A stretch of 40,457 nt of DNA from Pseudomonadota bacterium (GTDB lineage: Bacteria; Pseudomonadota; Gammaproteobacteria; Xanthomonadales; Xanthomonadaceae): the NCBI GenBank assembly GCA_023430045.1, contig JAEZCF010000118.1:1-40457 (forward strand), given 5' to 3'. The notes below the pieces were generated by a model. The model was not told where the DNA came from and did no database searches. It saw only the letters and a list, made by a program, of their open reading frames with translations. How positions within the stretch are numbered: position 1 is the first letter of the stretch; every line of letters starts with the position of its first letter. A program made the position numbers and the translations under genes. Below are positions 8,162 through 16,203 of this stretch, one piece after another.

Positions 8162-9408
8162 GCGTCGCCCACCTGTCGGCGGCGGGCGGCAGCGGTGATC
8201 GCTGCTTCGGCACGCTGCAGCGCATCGGCTAGATCCGCCAGCAGGTCACGTTCTGCTTCTATACCCACCGATATGCGCAGCAGACCTTCGCTGATGCCGG
8301 CGGCAGCGCGCGCCTCCGGAGTCATCGCCGCATGGGTCATGGTCGCCGGGTGCGCGACCAGGCTTTCCACCCCGCCCAGCGATTCGGCCAGAGTGAAGCA
8401 GCGCAGGCCATCGACGAAAGCCCGCACCGCCGCATGCGGGTCGTCGCCTTCGCAGGCCGACAGTTCAAAGGACAGCATGGCACCGAAGCCACTCTGCTGG
8501 CGCGCAGCGATCGCGTGGCCCGGATGGTCGGTCAGGCCCGGGTAATACACGCTGGCGACCGTCGGATGGCTCGCCAGCAGCGACACGATGGCCGCCGTGT
8601 TTTCCTGGTGCACGCGCAGTCGCGCGTCCAACGTGCGCAATCCACGCAGCGTCAGGAACGCATCGAACGGCGAACCGGTCAGGCCCAGCGCGTTGGCCCA
8701 CCAGGTGAGCTGTTCGACCAGTGCTGGATCGCGCGCCACTACCGCGCCGCCCACCACGTCGCTGTGACCGTTGATGTACTTGGTGGTGGAGTGCAGCACC
8801 AGGTCCGCGCCGAAAGCCAGCGGCTGCTGCAGCGCCGGCGACAGGAACGTGTTGTCCACCACCACCTGCGCACCGGCCTTGTGCGCGGCATCGATGACGA
8901 AGCGCAGGTCGGTGATGCGGAGCAGCGGATTGGAAGGGGTTTCCACCAGCACCAGCTTCGGCTGGCTGGCCAGCGCCTGCGCCAGCGAACGGGGATCGGT
9001 CAGATCGGCGGTGACCAGCTTGAACTGGCCCTTGGCCGCCAGTGCGTTGAACAGGCGCCAGCTGCCGCCATAGGCATCGTGCGGCACGACCAGGGTATCT
9101 TCCGGGCCCAGCAGTGCCTGCAGCACCAGGTTGATCGCGCCCATCCCGGTGGCGGTCACCACGCCGCCGGCGCCGCCCTCCAGCTCGGCCAGGGCGTCGC
9201 CCAGCAGATCGCGCGTGGGATTGCCGCTGCGGGTGTAGTCGTACTGGCGCTTGTTGCCGAAGCCTTCAAAGCTGAAGTTGGAAGACAGCACGATCGGTGG
9301 CGTCACCGCGCCGAATGCGGTGTCGCGGTCGATGCCGGCGCGCACTGCGGACGTGGTGCGGCTACAGGCCGCCTCGGCGGACGAAGCGTTGTTCGAGGTC
9401 AGGCTCAT
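8158..9408 (-). CDS. metB: Cystathionine gamma-synthase / O-succinylhomoserine (thiol)-lyase
   Basis: This is a 416-residue PLP enzyme of the Cys/Met metabolism family. It joins an activated homoserine to cysteine to form cystathionine, or directly to sulfide. The cofactor lysine is Lys210 in STTKYINGHSDVVGG; PLP-phosphate contacts are seen in YTRSGNPTRD and ATGMGAI, and the aspartate that binds the pyridine nitrogen in VVVDNTFLSP. The substrate cannot be fixed from sequence alone, since gamma-synthases, gamma-lyases and sulfhydrylases are similar. The neighbours, a homoserine acyltransferase and homoserine dehydrogenase in the same operon, favour the biosynthetic role. Start and stop overlap both neighbours by 4 bp, so translation is probably coupled. 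Confidence 0.9.
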   Translation of the reverse strand: MSLTSNNASSAEAACSRTTSAVRAGIDRDTAFGAVTPPIVLSSNFSFEGFGNKRQYDYTRSGNPTRDLLGDALAELEGGAGGVVTATGMGAINLVLQALLGPEDTLVVPHDAYGGSWRLFNALAAKGQFKLVTADLTDPRSLAQALASQPKLVLVETPSNPLLRITDLRFVIDAAHKAGAQVVVDNTFLSPALQQPLAFGADLVLHSTTKYINGHSDVVGGAVVARDPALVEQLTWWANALGLTGSPFDAFLTLRGLRTLDARLRVHQENTAAIVSLLASHPTVASVYYPGLTDHPGHAIAARQQSGFGAMLSFELSACEGDDPHAAVRAFVDGLRCFTLAESLGGVESLVAHPATMTHAAMTPEARAAAGISEGLLRISVGIEAERDLLADLADALQRAEAAITAAARRRQVGDA

Positions 9409-10478
9409 GCGGTTTCTCCCGGGATGCGAATGGCGTTGGCGAGGATCGCGTCGATGCGATCGGTTTCTTTCAAAAAGGCGTCGTGGCCATAAGGTGAACG
9501 CAGTACGCGCAGGCTGCCGCGCGGCCCCAGGCCTTCGACCAGCGAAACCAGGTCGGCCAGGGGTACCAGGCGGTCGCCTTCGACGGCCACGACCACCGTC
9601 GGCAGCAGCAGCTGTGCCGGATCGATGCGATGCAGGTCGATGGATTCGGACAGGCGCAGCCAGGCGGTGACCGGCGTGCGCGCCACGTACTGCGCGGCGG
9701 CCGCATCCAGATAGTCCTCCGCGGCCACGCGAACGCGTCCGTTGACGACCTCCGGCGCGGCGTCGAAGCGTTCACCGAACTCTTCCGGCGTGCGATAGCT
9801 GAGCATGGCGAACTGGCGGGCCAGCGCCAGGCCGTTCTCGTCGCTGCACTGCAGCTGGCCCAGCGCCACCGCGCGGCGCTGCAGCGCGCGCCATGCGGCG
9901 GCATAGGGATGCGCGCGGTGCGCACCACTGACCACCACCAGACGCTGCACGCGTGGACGGTGGCGCAGGCCGAACTGCTGCGCCACCAGCGCGCCATAGG
10001 AATAGCCGACAAAGGCCTTGAGCGTGCGGATGCCGAGATGGTCCAGCAGCAACGCCAGCACATCGGCCTGGTCGGCGGTGTCGATCGGCACATCCAGCGC
10101 GCCATCGGCACCGAGGAAATCGAAGGCCAGCACACGCAGCTGCTGCGGATCCAGCGTGCGGCCCACGCCGACCAGGCCCTCGGCCCAGCCCTTTTCCGGG
10201 AACGCGGCATTGCCGGCCACATGCCGGTGTGCGGAGATGCCGCCGGCCAGTACCACCGCCGGGGCATCCGCCGGCCCGACCCACTCATAGCGCAGGCGCA
10301 CCGCCAGCGGGCCGGCGTGGCGCATATCCAGCTGCGTGGTGAACTCACCGCGCACGGCATGCACGCGGTCTTCAACCGGCACGCTGGCAGGGATGAACGG
10401 TTCGAGGCGGACGGCAGTGCTGGTGGCGAAGCTCATGGCGGTATCCGGTTGGGGCAAGAAGCCCGAGGAATCAGCCAT
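9405..10478 (-). CDS. metX: MetX-like homoserine O-acyltransferase (probably succinyl)
   Basis: An alpha/beta-hydrolase-fold acyltransferase that activates homoserine for methionine synthesis. The nucleophile is Ser160 in GYSYGALVAQQF; Asp of VEGDRLVPLAD and His of SPYGHDAF complete the triad. It is shorter and more diverged than standard MetX. Two starts are possible. ATG 10476-10478 (MADSSGFLPQ, 357 residues) follows GAAGG by 4 nt; ATG 10434-10436 (MSFATST, 343 residues) has no good ribosome-binding site. I chose the first because the riboswitch expression platform can pair over exactly this site. Xanthomonad MetX proteins have been reported to use succinyl-CoA; acyl preference here is inferred. 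It is the first gene of metX-metB-hom. Confidence 0.85.
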   Translation of the reverse strand: MADSSGFLPQPDTAMSFATSTAVRLEPFIPASVPVEDRVHAVRGEFTTQLDMRHAGPLAVRLRYEWVGPADAPAVVLAGGISAHRHVAGNAAFPEKGWAEGLVGVGRTLDPQQLRVLAFDFLGADGALDVPIDTADQADVLALLLDHLGIRTLKAFVGYSYGALVAQQFGLRHRPRVQRLVVVSGAHRAHPYAAAWRALQRRAVALGQLQCSDENGLALARQFAMLSYRTPEEFGERFDAAPEVVNGRVRVAAEDYLDAAAAQYVARTPVTAWLRLSESIDLHRIDPAQLLLPTVVVAVEGDRLVPLADLVSLVEGLGPRGSLRVLRSPYGHDAFLKETDRIDAILANAIRIPGETA

Positions 10479-10530
10479 CGAGCCTTCGCGGGCCCGTGTT
10501 CGAGGTACACCCTGTGGGTGAACGGCTCGA
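10479..10530 (-). promoter_or_regulatory. Riboswitch expression platform in front of metX
   Basis: Two exclusive pairings are visible in the RNA downstream of the aptamer. Fold 1 is a hairpin between GTTCGAG (10532-10526) and CTCGAAC (10504-10498), with an inner CACCC/GGGTG stem. Fold 2 pairs TCGAGCC (10530-10524) with GGCTCGA (10484-10478), covering the GG of the ribosome-binding site and the A of the start codon. Fold 1 also uses two bases of the aptamer closing helix P1, so P1 formation with SAM would disfavour it and release the blocking strand. This predicts shut-off of translation by SAM. No U-run terminator is visible. Confidence 0.65.
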
Positions 10531-10645
10531 ACCATCTTCCGGTGGACGCCACGGTCCCCGCAGGATTTGGCACCTACGCCGACGCTTGCGCGCCTGCGGG
10601 CTGCCCCGGCTTCAAAGGGCCTGTCCCTCTGCCGGTCTCGATGGT
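10531..10645 (-). ncRNA. SAM-I riboswitch aptamer
   Basis: The transcribed strand carries the SAM-I (S-box) core: AGGGACAGGCCCTTTGAAGC, then GGGGCAGCC and GGTGCCAAATCC. Helices can be drawn by eye. P1 is ACCATC (10645-10640) with GATGGT (10536-10531). P2 is CCGGC/GCCGG with the GGG/CCC upper stem. P3 is CCCGCAGG/CCTGCGGG, 8 bp. P4 is CCGTGG with its CCACCGG partner and one bulge. It lies directly in front of metX-metB-hom. A SAM-I riboswitch controlling a Met operon has been described in Xanthomonas campestris, reported to respond also to uncharged initiator tRNA; this looks like its counterpart. Binding of SAM here is inferred from the conserved core. Confidence 0.93.
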
Positions 10646-10674
10646 GGAACCACGATGACAGCAGCATCCGCACA

Positions 10675-10680
10675 TGTCAA
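10675..10680 (-). promoter_or_regulatory. -35 element of the met operon
   Basis: A perfect TTGACA lies on the minus strand 29 bp before the aptamer. At 17 bp spacing the -10 position reads CATCGT, a poor match. Its placement would start the RNA within a few bases of the first riboswitch helix, as expected. Confidence 0.55.
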
Positions 10681-10784
10681 TCCCTTCATGCGGATGAAGC
10701 GATGAACGTCATGCGCCGACACATTCTTCCCCGCTGCAGCCGCATCTGCGTAAAGTCCCCCCACCTGTCCAGCCGGAATCCGTG

Positions 10785-11648
10785 ATGCGCCTGCTGTTGA
10801 TCCTGCTTGTCCTGCTGCCGGTGGTGGCATCGGCGGGTCCCGCCACCGGGTGGCGCAACGGCTGGGGGCTCGTACGCCCACCGGAAACCAACACCACCGA
10901 TGCGGACGCCGGCGACGGCGCCATCGCGCGCCTGCGCCTGGAGCACGCCGGGAACACATGGCGGGCGCGGGTCGACAACCGGATCGCCGGGCCGGTGCAG
11001 GTCGCGCTGCGCCTGCCACGGGAGCGGACGCCGATGGGGCTGGCATCGACCCGGTTGCTGCCTGCGGCCGGCAGTACGGTATTCGCCGGCCTGCCTGCGC
11101 CCACCGGCGACACGCCGCTGGACCTGCGCCTGCTGGCCGTCCCCGGCGATCCGGATGCCCGACCCGGCGACGTTGCGTATCTGCTGCCGTTCGACGCCCG
11201 GCGGATACGCGTCAGCCAGCCACCGCAGGGCCATGCCAGCCACCGCGACGCGGAAAACCGCGATGCTGTGGACTTCGCCCTGCCCGAAGGCACACCGGTG
11301 CTCGCCGCGCGTGCCGGTATCGTGATGCAGGTGCAGGACCGCTTCCAGAGCAGCGGCCAGGATTCACGGTACGACGGCCAGCGGGCCAACTTCGTCCGCC
11401 TGCTGCACGCCGACGGCAGCATGTCGGTATACGCCCATCTGCAACGTGGCGGCATCCGGGTACGGCCGGGCCAGCCTGTCGAGACCGGCCAGCCGATCGG
11501 CCTGTCCGGCAACACCGGCTTCAGCACCGCCCCACACCTGCACTTCGTCGTCCAGGTCAACCGCGGCATGCAGTTGCATTCGATTCCCGTGCGCCTGCTC
11601 GGTCCACAGGGCGAACTCCGCTTCGCCATCGAGGCACCGGCGGATTGA
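10785..11648 (+). CDS. Secreted M23-family (LytM/peptidase) protein
   Basis: About 287 residues with an N-terminal signal peptide (MRLLLILLVLLPVVASA). The N-terminal half is an uncharacterised beta-rich region. The C-terminal half (from residue 150) is an M23 zinc peptidase domain: the first ligands are the His of ASHRDAENR and the Asp of DAVDFALPEGTPV, the second pair is HLHF in STAPHLHFVVQ. Middle motifs SVYAHLQRGGIRVRPGQ and GQPIGLSGNTG are typical. All zinc ligands appear present, so it may cleave peptidoglycan cross-links or another secreted peptide. ATG 10785 was chosen; a GTG directly before it is also possible. It is divergent from the met operon and no partner is evident. Confidence 0.9.
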   Translation: MRLLLILLVLLPVVASAGPATGWRNGWGLVRPPETNTTDADAGDGAIARLRLEHAGNTWRARVDNRIAGPVQVALRLPRERTPMGLASTRLLPAAGSTVFAGLPAPTGDTPLDLRLLAVPGDPDARPGDVAYLLPFDARRIRVSQPPQGHASHRDAENRDAVDFALPEGTPVLAARAGIVMQVQDRFQSSGQDSRYDGQRANFVRLLHADGSMSVYAHLQRGGIRVRPGQPVETGQPIGLSGNTGFSTAPHLHFVVQVNRGMQLHSIPVRLLGPQGELRFAIEAPAD

Positions 11649-11679
11649 GCGCTGGCCTCCGCTGTCCTGCCTTTTCTTC

Positions 11680-11685
11680 TATAAT
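11680..11685 (+). promoter_or_regulatory. -10 element of prfC
   Basis: A perfect TATAAT lies 47 bp before the prfC start codon, inside an AT-rich stretch. The -35 position is not recognisable (CTCCGC). The predicted leader is about 40 nt and holds a 6-bp hairpin GCGCCC-CGGC-GGGCGC (11709-11724) directly ahead of the start. Confidence 0.6.
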
Positions 11686-11731
11686 CATCGGCTTATCTTT
11701 TTCAACCAGCGCCCCGGCGGGCGCCCATGCC

Positions 11732-13336
11732 ATGTCCGAAGTCGCCACCGAAGCCGCGCGTCGCCGCACCTTCGCCATCATTTCCCACCCTGACGCCGGC
11801 AAGACCACGCTGACCGAAAAGCTTCTGCTGTTCGGAGGCGCGATCCAGATGGCCGGTTCGGTCAAGGGCCGCAAGGCCGCACGCCACGCGACGTCCGACT
11901 GGATGGCGCTGGAAAAGGAGCGCGGCATCTCGGTCACTTCATCGGTGATGCAGTTCCCGTATGAAGGCAAGATCGTCAATCTGCTCGATACTCCCGGCCA
12001 CGCCGACTTCGGCGAGGACACCTACCGCGTGCTGACCGCGGTGGACTCGGCACTGATGGTCATCGACGTGGCCAAGGGCGTGGAAGAACGCACCATCAAG
12101 TTGATGGAGGTGTGCCGCCTGCGCGATACGCCGATCATGACCTTCATCAACAAGCTGGACCGCGAAGGCAAGGACCCCATCGACCTGCTGGACGAAGTGG
12201 AGACGGTGCTGGGCATCCAGTGCGCGCCGGTCACCTGGCCGATCGGCATGGGCCAGCGTCTGAAGGGTGTGGTCCACCTGCTGACCGGTGAAGTGCATCT
12301 GTACGAACCGGGGCGCAACTTCACACGCCAGGATTCGACCATCTTCGCGTCCATCGACGCCCCAGGCGTGGCCGAGAAGATCGGCCCGCAGATGCTGGCC
12401 GAACTGCGCGACGAGCTGGAACTGGTGCAGGGCGCCAGCAATCCGTTCGATCTGCAGGCCTATCTCGACGGCAGGCAGACGCCGGTGTTCTTCGGCTCCG
12501 GCGTGAACAACTTCGGCGTGCAGCCGCTGCTGGATTTCTTCGTCGAACATGCACCGTCGCCGCAGGCACGTGGCACTACCGGCCGCGACATCGCCCCGCA
12601 GGAAGACAAGCTGACCGGCTTCGTGTTCAAGATCCAGGCCAACATGGACCCCCAGCACCGCGACCGCGTGGCGTTCATGCGCGTGTGTTCGGGGCGTTTC
12701 GCCGCAGGCATGAAGACCTTCCACGTGCGTACCGGCAAGGACATGAAGCTGGCGAACGCGCTGACCTTCATGGCCAGCGATCGCGAAATCGCCGCCGAAG
12801 CCTGGCCGGGCGATGTCATCGGCATCCACAACCACGGCACCATCTCCATCGGCGACACGTTCACCGAAGGCGAGGCCGTTACCTTCACCGGCATCCCCAA
12901 TTTCGCGCCCGAACTCTTCCGCCGCGCGCGCCTGCGCGATCCGCTCAAGCTCAAGCAGCTGCACAAGGGCCTGGCGCAGCTGTCCGAAGAAGGCGCGACG
13001 CAGTTCTTCCGTCCCCTGATGAGCAACGACCTGATCCTCGGCGCGGTCGGCGTGCTGCAGTTCGACGTGGCCGCCTACCGTCTTAAGGACGAATACGGCG
13101 TGGAAGCGACCTTCGAGCCGGTCAGCGTGGTCACCGCACGCTGGGTGCACTGCGACAACGAAAGGACGCTGGAGGAGTTCCGCGAGAAGAACGCGCTCAA
13201 CCTGGCCGTGGACGCCGCCGGTCACCTGGTCTACCTGGCACCTACCCGCGTGAACCTGCAGCTGGCACAGGAACGGGCACCGGACGTGCGCTTCTCCGCC
13301 ACCCGCGAGGCCGCGCACGCGGTATCGGCCGGCTGA
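11732..13336 (+). CDS. prfC: Peptide chain release factor 3
   Basis: A 534-residue translational GTPase that removes RF1/RF2 from the ribosome after termination; E. coli RF3 is 529 residues. GTPase motifs: G1 HPDAGKTTL (about residue 18), the G2 region ERGISVTSSV, G3 DTPGHADFGEDT, G4 NKLD. The RF3-type insert KGRKAARHATSDWMALEKE separates it from EF-G. Domains II and III follow (RVAFMRVCSGRF, then the C-terminal QFFRPLMSNDLILGAVGVLQFD). ATG 11732 fits the family N-terminus; the longer open frame upstream is out-of-frame reading of the preceding gene. No classical ribosome-binding site is visible. It has its own TATAAT box and is probably monocistronic. Confidence 0.97.
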   Translation: MSEVATEAARRRTFAIISHPDAGKTTLTEKLLLFGGAIQMAGSVKGRKAARHATSDWMALEKERGISVTSSVMQFPYEGKIVNLLDTPGHADFGEDTYRVLTAVDSALMVIDVAKGVEERTIKLMEVCRLRDTPIMTFINKLDREGKDPIDLLDEVETVLGIQCAPVTWPIGMGQRLKGVVHLLTGEVHLYEPGRNFTRQDSTIFASIDAPGVAEKIGPQMLAELRDELELVQGASNPFDLQAYLDGRQTPVFFGSGVNNFGVQPLLDFFVEHAPSPQARGTTGRDIAPQEDKLTGFVFKIQANMDPQHRDRVAFMRVCSGRFAAGMKTFHVRTGKDMKLANALTFMASDREIAAEAWPGDVIGIHNHGTISIGDTFTEGEAVTFTGIPNFAPELFRRARLRDPLKLKQLHKGLAQLSEEGATQFFRPLMSNDLILGAVGVLQFDVAAYRLKDEYGVEATFEPVSVVTARWVHCDNERTLEEFREKNALNLAVDAAGHLVYLAPTRVNLQLAQERAPDVRFSATREAAHAVSAG

Positions 13337-13389
13337 ACCCCGGCTGCCCGGCCGGCTGTGCAAGCGCCGGCCATCGCGGCGATGATAAG

Positions 13390-13407
13390 GGGGGACGCGG
13401 GTCCCCC
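13390..13407 (+). terminator. GC hairpin between prfC and the next gene
   Basis: A 7-bp stem GGGGGAC / GTCCCCC with a GCGG loop lies 53 bp behind prfC and 23 bp before the next start codon. No T-run follows, so termination is doubtful; it may instead shape the leader of the next gene. Confidence 0.3.
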
Positions 13408-13430
13408 TCCCCGCGACATTTCGGATTGCC

Positions 13431-14063
13431 ATGACGTCTGCTGCTTCGATCCGTGAGGAAATCGCCAGTGCTCTCACCCATGGCCTGGGAGCGGTGTTCG
13501 CTCTTGCCGCCAGCGCGGTGCTGATTACCCTGGCCGCCATATACGGCGATGTCTGGCAGCTTGTCAGCTCGATCGTGTTCGGTGTGGCCCTGCTGCTGCT
13601 CTATACCGCTTCCACCCTGTATCACGCCATCCAGCACCCCGTCGCCAAGGGCCGGCTGAAGGTCTTCGATCACTGCGCCATCTACCTGCTGATCGCCGGA
13701 ACCTACACACCCTTCACCCTGATCGGATTACGCGGCCCATGGGGATGGGGGCTCTTCACCGCCATCTGGGCGCTGGCGCTGGCCGGCGTGGTCTTCAAAT
13801 TGTTCTACACCGGTCGCTTCAAGGCCTTGTCCACGGCCATCTACATCGCCATGGGCTGGCTGATCGTGGTCGCGATCAAGCCGATGCTGGCCGCGATCGA
13901 TGTCCCGACGCTTCTCTGGTTGCTGGCCGGTGGCCTGTCCTACACGCTGGGCACCTATTTCTACCACCGCGAATCGATCCGCTATTCGCATGCGATCTGG
14001 CACCTGTTCGTGATCGGCGGCAGTGTCTGCCATTTCGTGGCGGTTACCCAGCAGATCCTCTGA
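13431..14063 (+). CDS. Hemolysin III family (PAQR-like) membrane protein
   Basis: A 210-residue protein with seven predicted hydrophobic helices. Family signatures are present: STLYHAIQHP, FDHCAIYLLIAGTYTPF and the C-terminal HAIWHLFVIGGSVCHFVAV. The conserved His and Asp residues in these motifs form the metal-dependent hydrolase-like site of the PAQR superfamily. Despite the historical name, haemolysis is not established for most members; roles in membrane lipid balance are suggested. The gene follows prfC by 94 bp on the same strand and precedes an AsmA-like gene by 75 bp. Family assignment is strong; the biological role is unknown. Confidence 0.92.
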   Translation: MTSAASIREEIASALTHGLGAVFALAASAVLITLAAIYGDVWQLVSSIVFGVALLLLYTASTLYHAIQHPVAKGRLKVFDHCAIYLLIAGTYTPFTLIGLRGPWGWGLFTAIWALALAGVVFKLFYTGRFKALSTAIYIAMGWLIVVAIKPMLAAIDVPTLLWLLAGGLSYTLGTYFYHRESIRYSHAIWHLFVIGGSVCHFVAVTQQIL

Positions 14064-14138
14064 GGACGGAAGGGCCGTGCACGCAGAAACAATGAAGGTT
14101 TCGCGCGGCGTGCACGATCCACGGGCAACCATGCCCAT

Positions 14139-16124
14139 GTGAATACGACCGCCTCCTCTACTGCAACCGCTGCGCCGCGCCCTCCGCGCCGGCGTTTCTT
14201 CCGTCGTCCGGGCAAGCGGGGCCAGCGCTGGCTTGCGTTCCTGGTGTTTCTGTTCGCCGCGATCCTGCTGCTGATCGCGCTGTGGGACTGGAACTGGTTC
14301 AAGGGTCCCGTGGAACGGGTGGTACAGGCGAAGACCGGCCGTGAACTCCGGCTTGGCAACCTGGATGTCGACCTGGGCCGCACCACGACCATCCGCGCCG
14401 ATTCGCTCACCTTCGCCAATGCCGAATGGGCGAAAACACCGAAGATGGCCAGCGCCGACCGCGTCGAGATCGACGTGCGGTTCTGGCCCTTGCTGCGTGG
14501 CAGCGTGCAGCTTCCCGAGATCCGTCTTACCCGCCCGGACGTACTGCTGCAGGCGGCGCCGAAGCAGGGGGAACCGGGCAATTGGGATTTCCTGGGTGAA
14601 AGCAGCGGCGGAACATCGCCACAGCTGAAGCGGCTGCGTATCGACGACGGACGCCTGCAGTACCTGGACGAACTGGGCCGGACCGACATCCGCGTGGACG
14701 TGCGCAGCGGCACACCCCGCAATGCCGATGCCGCGCCGCCACTCCTGGTGGGCGGCAAGGGTTCCTGGCAGGGCAACGCGTTCACCCTAAAGGGCAACAC
14801 CGAATCGCCGCTTGAACTGACCGACAGCGAGCATCCGTTCCGCATCCATCTGGATGGACGCGCTGGTCCTACCCATGCCATTGCCAGCGGCACCTTGACC
14901 AATCCGTTCCAGTTCCAGACCTTCGACCTGCGCTTCCAGCTCAGCGGCAGCGATCTGGAGGACCTGTATCCGTTGGTCGGCATCGCCCTGCCCTCCACAC
15001 CGCCGTACAACCTCGACGGCCGTCTCAAGCGCGACCATCAGGTATGGCACTACGAGAAATTCAGCGGTCGCGTGGGTGACAGCGACCTGGGCGGCAATGT
15101 GAAGATCGAAGTGGGCGGTGAGCGCCCACGCCTCACCGCGGACCTGGTTTCGAAGCTGCTGGATTTCGATGATCTGGCGGGATTCGTGGGAGCGCCACCG
15201 AAGACCGGTGGTGGCGAGTCGGCCAATGCCGAACAGAAGGCCGAAGCGGCCCGCGTGGCGGCACGCCCCACCGTGCTCCCCGACACACCCTACGATCTCT
15301 CCAAGCTGCGTGCGATGGATGCCGACGTGCGCCTCAAGGCACAGCGCATCAACGCGCCCGGCCTGCCACTGGACGACATGGATGCCCACCTCAAGCTGGA
15401 TGACGCCCTGCTGCGTCTGGATCCGCTGAATTTCGGCGTGGCCGGTGGCAACATCCGCAGCACCATCCGCATGGATGCGCGCAAGCCGCAGATCGCCACG
15501 TCGCTGAAGGCCAGCGTACGCAAGGTGCAGCTGGGCAAGTTGTTCCCCGATGCAAAGCTGGCCGAACAGGCCTCCGGCGGCATCGGCGGCGAGATCGACC
15601 TGAGTGGCAACGGCAATTCTGTCGCCGCGATGCTCGGTGGCAGCAACGGCAACGTGGCCGTCGGCATGGGCAAGGGCCATGTCGGCAACCTGATCATGGA
15701 ACTGGCCGGGCTGGATATCGCCGAATCGCTGAAATTCCTGTTCACCGGTGATCGTCAGATTCCGCTGCGCTGCGCTTTCGCGGATTTCAGCGTCAGCGAT
15801 GGACGCATGGACAGCCGCGCGATGGCGGTGGATACCACCGATACGCTGATCATCGGCGAAGGCAGCGTCAACCTGAAGAACGAGCAGCTGGACCTGCTGC
15901 TGAAGCCACGTCCCAAGGACATCAGCATCCTGGCCCTGCGCTCGCCGCTGCGCATCGGCGGCACATTCAAGGATCCGTCGTTCCGACCGGACTTCAAGGC
16001 GCTGGGCATCCGCGGCGCCATCGCACTGACGCTGGGCAGCATCGCGCCGCCCGCCGCACTGCTCGCCACCTTCGAACCGGGCCCGGGCAAGGACTCCGAC
16101 TGCGGCGGCAAATATGCCCGCTAG
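14139..16124 (+). CDS. AsmA family protein
   Basis: A 661-residue envelope protein. After a short basic cytosolic tail (PRPPRRRFFRRPGKRGQRW) one transmembrane helix (about residues 30-50) anchors it in the inner membrane; the rest is periplasmic. The AsmA N-terminal pattern is visible: PVERVVQAKTGRELRLGNLDVDLG, then FANAEWAKTPKMASADRVEIDV and an LRG--LPEIRL strand. The C-terminal part (from about 470) carries the second AsmA domain (GNGNSVAAMLGGSNGNVAVGMG). Relatives form bridge-like beta-taco structures implicated in lipid transport to the outer membrane. The start is a GTG overlapping ATGTGA, without a clear ribosome-binding site. A strong hairpin follows the gene. Confidence 0.9.
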   Translation: MNTTASSTATAAPRPPRRRFFRRPGKRGQRWLAFLVFLFAAILLLIALWDWNWFKGPVERVVQAKTGRELRLGNLDVDLGRTTTIRADSLTFANAEWAKTPKMASADRVEIDVRFWPLLRGSVQLPEIRLTRPDVLLQAAPKQGEPGNWDFLGESSGGTSPQLKRLRIDDGRLQYLDELGRTDIRVDVRSGTPRNADAAPPLLVGGKGSWQGNAFTLKGNTESPLELTDSEHPFRIHLDGRAGPTHAIASGTLTNPFQFQTFDLRFQLSGSDLEDLYPLVGIALPSTPPYNLDGRLKRDHQVWHYEKFSGRVGDSDLGGNVKIEVGGERPRLTADLVSKLLDFDDLAGFVGAPPKTGGGESANAEQKAEAARVAARPTVLPDTPYDLSKLRAMDADVRLKAQRINAPGLPLDDMDAHLKLDDALLRLDPLNFGVAGGNIRSTIRMDARKPQIATSLKASVRKVQLGKLFPDAKLAEQASGGIGGEIDLSGNGNSVAAMLGGSNGNVAVGMGKGHVGNLIMELAGLDIAESLKFLFTGDRQIPLRCAFADFSVSDGRMDSRAMAVDTTDTLIIGEGSVNLKNEQLDLLLKPRPKDISILALRSPLRIGGTFKDPSFRPDFKALGIRGAIALTLGSIAPPAALLATFEPGPGKDSDCGGKYAR

Positions 16125-16130
16125 GCATGG

Positions 16131-16149
16131 AGCCGGGCTCCGCCCGGCT
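16131..16149. repeat. Single REP-like palindrome
   Basis: An 8-bp perfect stem AGCCGGGC / GCCCGGCT with a TCC loop sits 6 bp behind the AsmA-like gene. It resembles the palindromes near the end of this window but lacks the GTAG head, so it is probably a degraded REP copy. Confidence 0.5.
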
Positions 16150-16167
16150 GTAATCGCAGTCACAACA

Positions 16168-16195
16168 GGTGCGTCGGGGCATTCCCCGACGCACC
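16168..16195. terminator. 12-bp hairpin between convergent genes
   Basis: GGTGCGTCGGGG pairs perfectly with CCCCGACGCACC around a CATT loop. It lies between the convergent AsmA-like (+) and CBS (-) genes and can serve both directions. Neither side has a T-run, so it may act with Rho or by stabilising mRNA ends. Confidence 0.6.
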
Positions 16196-16203
16196 CGTGA
16201 CGG

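Noticed and set aside
10850..11731. An N-terminal extension of prfC by 294 codons
   Set aside because: The extension is the M23 peptidase gene read out of frame; RF3 has normal length from ATG 11732.
11939..13540. A 533-codon frame antisense to prfC
   Set aside because: It mirrors the codon structure of prfC, has no motif and no initiation signal.
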